From Ruminococcus sp. (lineage in GTDB: Bacteria; Bacillota; Clostridia; Oscillospirales; Ruminococcaceae), in assembly GCA_024697705.1 (NCBI GenBank), contig JAILFF010000146.1:1-20305 (forward strand): a stretch of 20,305 nt of DNA. Direction: 5' to 3'. Every line of letters begins with the position of its first letter. The stretch's first letter is position 1. The notes below the pieces were generated by a model, which was given only the letters and a program-made list of their open reading frames with translations, was not told the origin of the DNA and did no database searches. A program made the translations under genes and the position numbers. Shown one piece after another: positions 14,649 through 20,305 of the stretch.

Positions 14649-15980
14649 ATGCAGCTTTCGATCTGTGACTTTGCCGAAAAGTACGCCGCTTCGGGAATAT
14701 CGCGTTTTCATATGCCCGGTCACAAGGGGGTAAAGCTCCACGGGCTCGAAGCGCTCGATCTCACCGAGATAAAAGGCGCCGATTTTCTTTTCGAGGCTGA
14801 CGGCATCATCGCCGAAAGCGAAAGGCTCACGGCTGAGGCATTCGGCTCGCGGCTCAGCTGCTACTCTGCCGAGGGTTCGAGCCTTTCCATAAAGGCAGCG
14901 CTTTGTATCGTAAGGCAGTATCTCGGAAGGGATATTGCCGTTGCTTCTCCGAGGAACTGTCACCGCGCCTTTCTGAACGGCTGCGTTCTGCTGGACATCG
15001 ACCCTGTGTGGATATATCCCGACAGCGAACGCTCGCTGCTTTGCGAGTGTGCCGTTTCTCCCGAAGCCGTCGAAAGATGCCTTGACGAGCGGCATATCGA
15101 CGCGGTATACATAACCTCTCCCGACTATATCGGGAACATCGCCGCCGTAAAGGAGATAGCCGATATCTGCCGCAGCAAAGGAGCATTTCTTATCGTTGAC
15201 AACGCTCACGGCGCTTATCTCAAATTCGCGGGAGAAGGGCTTCACCCGCTGGAGCTCGGCGCGGACATCGTATGCGACTCGGCACATAAAACGCTGCCCG
15301 TCTACACGGGAGGAGCGTATCTGCACATATCAAAGACGGCGCCCGAAGGCTTTGACGAGCTTGCCAAGCCCGCGATGGCGCTTTTCGGCTCGACAAGCCC
15401 TTCCTATCTTATCATGCAGTCGCTCGACAAATGCGCCGAAATTCTTCACGGAGAGCTTCCCGCCATGATACGTGCCTGCTGCGAACGCACGGCTCTCGTC
15501 AAGGAGCTTATGCGGCAAAGGGGTATTCCGGATATCTCGAAAGAGCCCGCAAAGATCACCGTAGCCGCAGAAAAGATAGGCTATGACGGTGACGTGCTTG
15601 CCGAAATGCTGCGCGGCGCCATGATCGAATGTGAATACTCCGACCCGGGAGCTGTCGTGCTGATGTGCTCCCCTTTCAATACCGAACGTGATTTTGCAAG
15701 GCTTGAAGATTTTCTTTCAAGCCTCGAACTGCGCCCTCCGCTGACAGGCGACGGAGCTCTTCTTTCCGAGCTTCGACCCGAAAAGAAAATGAGTATACGT
15801 CAAGCGGTCTTTTCGGCAGCGCACAGGATATCCGCAGATGAAGCTGTCGGACGAACAGCCGCAAGAACTGCCATGAGCTGTCAGCCGTCGGTGGCGATAG
15901 TCATGGCGGGAGAACGCATTACTCCCGAAATTGTAAAAATTCTTAAAAGGTATGGCATTTCCGAAACAGATGTGATATAA
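14649..15980 (+). CDS. PLP-dependent Orn/Lys/Arg-type decarboxylase (YaaO/SpeA-like)
   Basis: 443 residues, the usual size of the short Firmicutes branch. Fold-type I PLP motifs are visible: HMPGHKG (21-27), IVDNAHGAY (182-190; Asp184 contacts the PLP pyridine nitrogen) and SAHKTLP (211-217; Lys214 forms the Schiff base). The C-terminal domain is short. It should decarboxylate a basic amino acid (ornithine, lysine or arginine) to a polyamine or precursor; the substrate cannot be read from the sequence. No clear SD precedes ATG 14649, which is 3 bases after the previous stop, so translation probably depends on coupling. Family members often sit in front of tmk-yaaQ-holB, as here except that tmk is missing. 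The stop codon overlaps the first bases of element E2. Confidence 0.88.
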   Translation: MQLSICDFAEKYAASGISRFHMPGHKGVKLHGLEALDLTEIKGADFLFEADGIIAESERLTAEAFGSRLSCYSAEGSSLSIKAALCIVRQYLGRDIAVASPRNCHRAFLNGCVLLDIDPVWIYPDSERSLLCECAVSPEAVERCLDERHIDAVYITSPDYIGNIAAVKEIADICRSKGAFLIVDNAHGAYLKFAGEGLHPLELGADIVCDSAHKTLPVYTGGAYLHISKTAPEGFDELAKPAMALFGSTSPSYLIMQSLDKCAEILHGELPAMIRACCERTALVKELMRQRGIPDISKEPAKITVAAEKIGYDGDVLAEMLRGAMIECEYSDPGAVVLMCSPFNTERDFARLEDFLSSLELRPPLTGDGALLSELRPEKKMSIRQAVFSAAHRISADEAVGRTAARTAMSCQPSVAIVMAGERITPEIVKILKRYGISETDVI

Positions 15981-16178
15981 TAGACCTGTCCACTAATCCC
16001 TCGCACGCCCACTGACAAAATCTTTTGTCATGCTGCGGGTTTGAACAAGTTCAAACAGTTGTCCTCTTCACCGTGCGACAGCACGCTGGCATTAACGAAG
16101 TTAATGCCGTCGTCCGCCTTGCATCATGACAAAATCTTTTGCCATTGGTCGCACGAGTGGTTAGTAGACAGGTCTATT
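15979..16178. repeat. Multi-hairpin palindromic element E2
   Basis: A 12-bp perfect closing stem (15979-15990 with 16167-16178) is extended by CACTAA/TTAGTA (5 of 6). Inside are five hairpins in series: TGACAAAA-TC-TTTTGTCA (16013-16030), GTTTGAAC-AA-GTTCAAAC (16039-16056), CGTGC-GACA-GCACG (16072-16085), GGCATTAAC-GAA-GTTAATGCC (16088-16108) and ATGACAAAA-TC-TTTTGCCAT (16126-16145, one mismatch). It shares its central core with E1 but not the closing stem. It fills the gap between the decarboxylase gene and darA. Confidence 0.8.
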
Positions 16179-16183
16179 TATCT

Positions 16184-16207
16184 CCGAAACGTTCTTATGC
16201 GTTTCGG
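16184..16207 (+). promoter_or_regulatory. Perfect hairpin directly before the darA SD
   Basis: CCGAAACG (16184-16191) pairs with CGTTTCGG (16200-16207) around the loop TTCTTATG. It ends one base before TAAGGAG, the SD of darA. No T-run follows, so it is more likely a leader hairpin affecting translation or mRNA stability than a terminator. Confidence 0.5.
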
Positions 16208-16221
16208 TAAGGAGTATTTAT

Positions 16222-16545
16222 ATGAAGCTGATCTTTGCTGTTATTAATAACGATGATAATTACACTGTTTCAAAAGAACTGCTGAAACATGGGTTCCGCG
16301 CCACCAAGCTTGCCTCCACGGGAGGGTTTCTTTCGGCGGGGAACACTACTTTTCTTATCTGCTGCTGCGACGAGGACGTTGACAGGGTAGTTGATATCTG
16401 CAAGGAGAACTCCCGCAGAAGGCGAAGATATGTTCCCAATGGTATCATGCCCGAGCGCGGCGCGGGGGAAAACTATCCCGTGGAAGTGAACGTCGGCGGC
16501 GCTACCATATTCGTCACCGACATCGAACGCTTTGAACAGGTCTGA
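16222..16545 (+). CDS. darA: c-di-AMP receptor, PII-like (DarA/PstA/YaaQ)
   Basis: 107 residues, the family length. DarA/PstA proteins are trimeric PII-like receptors that bind c-di-AMP; downstream targets are still poorly known. Family motifs seen: MKLIFAVINNDD at the N-terminus, FRATKLASTGGFLSAGNTTF (the ligand-binding segment including STGGFL and GNTT), and the C-terminal YPVEVNVGGATIFV. SD AAGGAG (16209-16214) is 7 nt before ATG 16222. It lies in the conserved Firmicutes order yaaQ-holB-yaaT, here without yaaR between yaaQ and holB. A hairpin and element E2 lie in its upstream region. Confidence 0.93.
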   Translation: MKLIFAVINNDDNYTVSKELLKHGFRATKLASTGGFLSAGNTTFLICCCDEDVDRVVDICKENSRRRRRYVPNGIMPERGAGENYPVEVNVGGATIFVTDIERFEQV

Positions 16546-16553
16546 GGATATTT

Positions 16554-17528
16554 ATGATCGAGCTTATTGAAAACGAAAGAACCATTGAACTGACCTCGCG
16601 CATGATCTCGAAGGGGCGGGAGCCTCATTCGGTCATCATCTGCGGAGAAAAGGGGCTCGGAAAACGCACCATTGCGCGATATTTGGCGGCGCAGCTTCTC
16701 TGCGAAAACGGCGGCGGGACTCCCTGCGGCACCTGCCGTAACTGCCGTCTTGTCGAAAAAAACGAGCACCCCGACGTTATCACGGCGGTATCAAGCGAGA
16801 CAGGCAACTACAAGGTCGATGATATCCGCACGATCGTATCCGACGCCTACATCTCGCCGAGCGAGGGACGCTACAAGATATACATGATCCCCGACATCGA
16901 CCGTTCACCGCAGACCTCGGTCCAGCTGCAAAACATTCTGCTGAAGACCATTGAAGAACCGCCCGCATCGTCGGTGCTGATACTTACGGCACGCTCAAAA
17001 GAGATATTTCTCGAAACGATCATTTCGAGAACTGTTCATCTTAACGCCGCAGAAGTATCCCACGCGAACGCGATGGCATATCTTATCAGGCACGGAAAAG
17101 ACCGTCAGCTTGCCGAAGAAGCAGTCAGACGATGCGGAGGAAACATCGGCAGAGCGCTTTTCTACACCGAGGACGAGGAAGAACGCGCCTCCGCCGAAGC
17201 AGCACTTTCCTGCTGCCGTGCGCTCGCAGCACACGACGAATACATTCTGCTGAAAACGCTCTCCGATTCGGGAACAAAAAAGAACTCTTTTCTGACACTG
17301 ACGGGATACATGACAAGGATAATAGACGACGCGGTAAAGCTCCGCACGGGCGCAGGCGACGAATTCATGTATTCTCGGGAGGTATGCCGCGCACTGGGGA
17401 ATACGTATTCCCTGAAAAGATTAGCTGACATCTACGACGCCCTGACCGACCATTCGGGAAGAGCCGCCGCAAACTGCCTTGTACAAACGCTGCATAATTC
17501 ACTTGCGGCGACACTCGCAGAGATCTGA
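16554..17528 (+). CDS. holB: DNA polymerase III delta' subunit
   Basis: 324 residues. Delta' is part of the clamp loader that places the sliding clamp on DNA. Seen: a Walker A-like GEKGLGKRT (about 31-39), a zinc-module type cluster PCGTCRNC, the segment HPDVI, YKIYMIPDIDR, LLKTIEEPP (the typical AAA+ delta' block), and the sensor-1 region IISRT where SRC is common. C-terminal helices follow. The SD GAGGA lies in the short gap after the darA stop (8 bases between genes). Synteny with darA and ricT supports the assignment. Confidence 0.92.
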   Translation: MIELIENERTIELTSRMISKGREPHSVIICGEKGLGKRTIARYLAAQLLCENGGGTPCGTCRNCRLVEKNEHPDVITAVSSETGNYKVDDIRTIVSDAYISPSEGRYKIYMIPDIDRSPQTSVQLQNILLKTIEEPPASSVLILTARSKEIFLETIISRTVHLNAAEVSHANAMAYLIRHGKDRQLAEEAVRRCGGNIGRALFYTEDEEERASAEAALSCCRALAAHDEYILLKTLSDSGTKKNSFLTLTGYMTRIIDDAVKLRTGAGDEFMYSREVCRALGNTYSLKRLADIYDALTDHSGRAAANCLVQTLHNSLAATLAEI

Positions 17529-17564
17529 CCGCACATTGCGGATATATATATACGGAGGAAATAT

Positions 17565-18437
17565 ATGGCAACTGTTAAATACATTGGAGTCCGCTTCAAG
17601 AAAGCGGGCAAGATATACTACTTTTCACCGAACGGACTGAACGTTTCAAGCGGTGAAAAGGTCATCGTTGAAACGGTACGCGGCGTGGAATGTGGAGACG
17701 TAGTCCTTGCCGACCGCGAGACCGAAGAAGAGTCTCTCGACGCGCCGCTCAAACCGATAATCAGGATCGCGGACAAAAAGGATCTCGATCAGGTCGAAAA
17801 AAACAGGAAGAAGGAGACCGAAGCCTTCGGTATCTGCAAGGAAAAGATCAGAAAGCACGGGCTTAAGATGGATCTTGTCGATGTGGAATGTACCTTCGAC
17901 AACAACAAGCTGCTTTTCTACTTCACCGCAAAAAACCGCGTGGATTTCCGCGAGCTTGTCAAAGACCTGGCTGGCGTTTTCCACACAAGGATCGAGCTTC
18001 GTCAGATAGGCGTTCGCGACGAGGCGAAAATGCTCGGGGGCTTGGGGATCTGCGGACAGCCCTTCTGCTGCTCGCGCTTTCTCGGAGAGTTCCAGCCCGT
18101 TTCGGTAAAAATGGCGAAGGAACAGTCGCTTTCGCTCAACCCGACAAAGCTTTCGGGCAGCTGCGGCAGACTGATGTGCTGCCTTAAGTACGAAAGCGAA
18201 GCATACACCGATCTGCTGAAAACCACTCCGAAGGCGGGAGCTATCGTCAAGCTTGCCGACGGAAACAAGGGTACGGTAGTCGATGTAAACCTTCTGACGG
18301 GGATTCTCAAAGTCAAGCCCGACAAAGCCGATAATATCGTAACCGTCAAAAAAGACGAGGTCGAGCTTATCAAGGACGGCGTAATGAAGCTCGACAAAAA
18401 CGAGCTCAGAGCGCTTAAAGGGCTCGAAGGCAAATAA
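17565..18437 (+). CDS. ricT: RicT/YaaT, PSP1-domain protein of the Y-complex
   Basis: 290 residues. In Bacillus subtilis RicT (YaaT) works with RicA and RicF in a complex carrying Fe-S clusters that affects RNase Y-dependent mRNA processing, sporulation and competence. The PSP1 domain is recognised from MATVKYIGVRFKKAGKIYYF through ELRQIGVRDEAKMLGG. The conserved cysteines are present: GICGQPFCCSRF and SCGRLMCCLKYE. SD GGAGGA is close to ATG 17565. The gene ends the plus-strand run and is followed by a strong bidirectional terminator. Confidence 0.93.
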   Translation: MATVKYIGVRFKKAGKIYYFSPNGLNVSSGEKVIVETVRGVECGDVVLADRETEEESLDAPLKPIIRIADKKDLDQVEKNRKKETEAFGICKEKIRKHGLKMDLVDVECTFDNNKLLFYFTAKNRVDFRELVKDLAGVFHTRIELRQIGVRDEAKMLGGLGICGQPFCCSRFLGEFQPVSVKMAKEQSLSLNPTKLSGSCGRLMCCLKYESEAYTDLLKTTPKAGAIVKLADGNKGTVVDVNLLTGILKVKPDKADNIVTVKKDEVELIKDGVMKLDKNELRALKGLEGK

Positions 18438-18466
18438 CTGCCGGACGGCTGTTTAATAGTAATTGC

Positions 18467-18500
18467 AAAAAGCCCGCAGGAGCGTTTTCCCGCGGGCTTT
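18467..18500. terminator. Bidirectional terminator between ricT and lysE-like gene
   Basis: AAAGCCCGC (18469-18477) pairs with GCGGGCTTT (18492-18500) with a 14-nt loop. T-rich stretches follow on both strands (GATTATTTTT on plus, TTTTT on minus), and it lies between two convergent stop codons. Confidence 0.85.
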
Positions 18501-18502
18501 GA

Positions 18503-19114
18503 TTATTTTTGGAAGATCAATCTGCCGAAGACTATCAGACCGAGAACGATCATTATCACGCCGAAGATCTTGTTAGCCTTATTGCCGATATTATTGCCGT
18601 ATTTCTTCTTAATGAGCTTGATGGCACCTATCAGTATGAACCACCATATCACCGTTCCGATAAAGAATCCCAGACTGAGCATGGCGCTCTCGAATATCGT
18701 GCGGTCCTTCGGTATCTTAAAATATCCGAAAGCGATCATCGAAATAATAACGACCGCGGGATTTGTGATGCCTATGCAGAACGACGACAGAAACATTTTT
18801 ATATAACCGGGCTTTTTCTTCATAGCGGTGATAACATTGCCCTTACTCATAAGCGCCGCCACGCCCATTCCCGTGACGATCAAACCGCCCGCTACCGAGA
18901 TCAGCGTATCATTTTCCGCCAAGAAAGCCGACACCGCAGTCAGCCCGAAAGCGCCGACCGACGCATAGATGCAGTCCGCGACCGAACAGCCGAGACCCGT
19001 GACAAATCCGCTTCTTACGCCGTATTGCAGGGTCCGCGACATACACAGCGCCCCGACAGCCCCGACAGGCGTTCCGATTATCAGACCTATAATTATACCT
19101 TTCAATAAGAACAT
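18503..19114 (-). CDS. LysE/RhtB-family exporter
   Basis: 203 residues with about six membrane helices. The N-terminus (LLKGIIIGLIIGTPVGAVGA, then a LGCSVADCIYASVGAFG-type second segment) matches the LysE superfamily, whose members export amino acids or related solutes. The typical TPVGAVGALC-x-R-T-L and ITNPAVV motifs are present. The substrate is not predictable. ATG 19114 has GGAG (19126-19123) at 8 nt. It has its own consensus promoter and terminator, so it is monocistronic. Confidence 0.9.
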   Translation of the reverse strand: MFLLKGIIIGLIIGTPVGAVGALCMSRTLQYGVRSGFVTGLGCSVADCIYASVGAFGLTAVSAFLAENDTLISVAGGLIVTGMGVAALMSKGNVITAMKKKPGYIKMFLSSFCIGITNPAVVIISMIAFGYFKIPKDRTIFESAMLSLGFFIGTVIWWFILIGAIKLIKKKYGNNIGNKANKIFGVIMIVLGLIVFGRLIFQK

Positions 19115-19197
19115 TCCGTGTACTCCGTTTCAAATGCGAAATATCTTTCGGACGCTGCCGAAAAAAGCTAACGCCCGATTTTTATATATATATATTT

Positions 19198-19226
19198 ATT
19201 ATAGCATACCCCTCACCTCTTGTCAA
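19198..19226 (-). promoter_or_regulatory. Consensus sigma-A promoter for the lysE-like gene
   Basis: On the minus strand TTGACA (19226-19221) and TATAAT (19203-19198) have a 17-base spacer. The predicted start falls in a (TA)n run near 19191, leaving a leader of about 77 nt. Confidence 0.85.
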
Positions 19227-19337
19227 TCATATCACCGCGAATTAATCTTAAATATTACTAAAACTATCATATTATTCCTAACGCTTTTATTTCCTTTTTA
19301 CGTGGTATTGATTCCTTTTGTAAAGGTATATATTATA

Positions 19338-19366
19338 TTGACAATTTATTCACAGCATGGTATAAT
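19338..19366 (+). promoter_or_regulatory. Consensus promoter with extended -10
   Basis: TTGACA (19338-19343) and TATAAT (19361-19366) have a 17-base spacer, and TG at 19358-19359 makes an extended -10. It would drive the interrupted membrane gene from 19415. The rest of the 19227-19337 gap is AT-rich with no other clear signal. Confidence 0.85.
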
Positions 19367-19414
19367 TATATTCGGACGGAGACAGATCAAAACGATCGGA
19401 AGGAGCCGAAGCAT

Positions 19415-20185
19415 ATGAGTTTTTTCAATTATTCCGGTAACGATACATATTATTGCGACAAACAATTTGTCGAAGAAGAAAAAAAGGATAAGCTCAAAAA
19501 CTCCATAAAGACGACGATGCTGCTCTTGTTAATAGCTTTGCCCACGTATTCCATACGATCGCACAAGGATGAATCAATAAATATGACGATCTGGTTCATC
19601 GTGATCGGAGCCGTCCTCATAGTTTTAGGCTTGACGGATATGCTGATCGGAAAGTGTACTTACCCTTAGGAAAAAATAAGACCCGTTTCTCATATTCTGA
19701 CGGGTACCGCAGTGGTTGCGCTCTCGATATTTTTTCACGGCTTTACCGATGGAATCAAAGAAAAAAAACTTCCTATGTTCACTTACATTGTAGCGCTGTT
19801 AGTAATTGTTGACGGCGTAACAAGAATTATCCATGAGATCATGAAAGTCTCACAGAAAAAGCGCCGCTGCACACAGGCTGTCACAGCCACCTGCCTTGAT
19901 CTTCGATATATATACGGACGCCACCGTAGAATTATGTACTACATACACATTTGGCAATACGACTTTTGGGGCGAAACGATAATCGTGTCCGACAAGATCC
20001 ACGATCCCTCATTAGAACCGAATATAGGCGTATCGGCAGAGATCATGATAAACCCCGACGACCCGAGAGATATCTTCCGCAGCGTGCCGAAGATCGCCGA
20101 CACACAGATCGGTATCGGAATAGTAACCGCGGCAATGGGCTTGATCATGGAGGTCGGGTTCATATATATACACATCATGGGTTAA
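19415..20185 (+). pseudogene. Multi-pass membrane protein with DUF3592-like loop, split by in-frame TAG
   Basis: The frame opens at ATG 19415 (SD AGGAG at 19401-19405) and meets TAG at 19667-19669 after 84 residues. The same frame then stays open to 20185, about 256 codons in all. Translation across the stop is continuous: two helices before it (IKTTMLLLLIALPTYSI, TIWFIVIGAVLIVLGLTD), two after it (ILTGTAVVALSIFFHGF, FTYIVALLVIVDGVTRII), a soluble segment and a last helix (GIVTAAMGLIMEVGFIYI). The soluble part, with INPDDPRDIF at its end, resembles DUF3592-type domains; the role is unknown. The second half has no SD at its first ATG (19712), so it is unlikely to be an independent gene. The sequence is more AT-rich than its neighbours, which hints at accessory origin. 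Confidence 0.65.
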
Positions 20186-20273
20186 ATCGTAACGTGACAT
20201 GAAGAGTACGGAAAGGAAACGATTGTTTCTGCCGATGACGTTCGGCGGGTTCCGATAAGGAGGAAGTCCTAAT

Positions 20274-20305
20274 ATGATGAATACTGTTATGAAAGATCGG
20301 ACGCT
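20274..20305 (+). CDS. Start of an unidentified gene, 3' partial
   Basis: A strong SD TAAGGAGGA (20256-20264) precedes ATG 20274 by about 9 bases, and the frame is open to the window edge (MMNTVMKDRT). Too little is present to name the product. Confidence 0.5.
   Translation, partial: MMNTVMKDRT

Noticed and set aside
13938..15326. 462-codon minus-strand open frame across the methyltransferase and decarboxylase genes
   Set aside because: It spans two convincing plus-strand genes and their promoter and has no homology-like features.
4786..19669. Stop-codon reassignment to explain the in-frame TAA and TAG
   Set aside because: Intact genes in the window end naturally with TAA, TAG and TGA, so neither codon is reassigned.
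19712..20185. Independent 157-residue gene
   Set aside because: There is no SD before ATG 19712, and the same frame is continuous with the upstream 84-residue frame apart from one TAG.

Overview
The window looks like a chromosomal segment of a spore-forming, Gram-positive Clostridia member, probably Ruminococcus/Oscillospiraceae-like. This is inferred from three gerA-type germination genes, the Firmicutes decarboxylase-yaaQ(darA)-holB-yaaT(ricT) locus, strong Shine-Dalgarno sites, TTGACA-17-TATAAT promoters, and long membrane/PAS/GGDEF sensor proteins of a type common in gut ruminococci. There is no phage module, transposase, CRISPR array, tRNA or rRNA.

Layout. Bases 1-4256 hold two adjacent sensor genes: a 5'-truncated SBP-PAS-GGDEF protein whose extracellular sensor appears internally deleted, and a 6-7TM-PAS-HisKA kinase that is frameshifted and cut off at a 139-bp palindromic element (4247-4385). 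Bases 4418-5481 (minus) hold a DUF4363 gene coupled to a YetF-like DUF421 gene that carries an in-frame TAA. Bases 5595-7897 hold gerA-gerB (plus). Then come a c-di-GMP phosphodiesterase (minus, 7989-9932) and a CorA transporter (minus, 10033-10938). A dense cluster of inverted repeats follows (11003-11449), and then the detached gerC (plus, 11491-12621). Next are an AGATAAA-type inverted repeat, a terminator and a pyridoxal kinase gene (minus). Bases 13977-18437 form a plus-strand run: ICMT-like methyltransferase, PLP-dependent Orn/Lys/Arg-type decarboxylase, DarA (c-di-AMP receptor), HolB and RicT. The window ends with a LysE-family exporter (minus), a membrane gene split by an in-frame TAG, and the first codons of another gene.

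How the genes relate. Germinant receptor parts (GerA, GerB, GerC) bracket a c-di-GMP hydrolase and an ion channel. A c-di-GMP synthase-type protein lies at the left end and a c-di-AMP receptor lies in the replication/housekeeping block, so cyclic-dinucleotide signalling recurs. Pyridoxal kinase makes PLP, the cofactor used by the nearby decarboxylase, but they are divergently arranged and the link is only thematic.

The most unusual content is non-coding. There are at least five palindromic, transposase-less elements. Two adjacent blocks (11003-11163 and 11212-11420) each repeat their own short word about seven times in alternating orientation, around a shared core. Two larger multi-hairpin elements (13688-13860 and 15979-16178) share a core but have different closing stems. 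One of them forms the predicted 5' leader of the pyridoxal kinase mRNA; the other starts on the stop codon of the decarboxylase gene. Three genes are interrupted by single lesions (one frameshift, two nonsense codons), which points to recent decay or to consensus errors.
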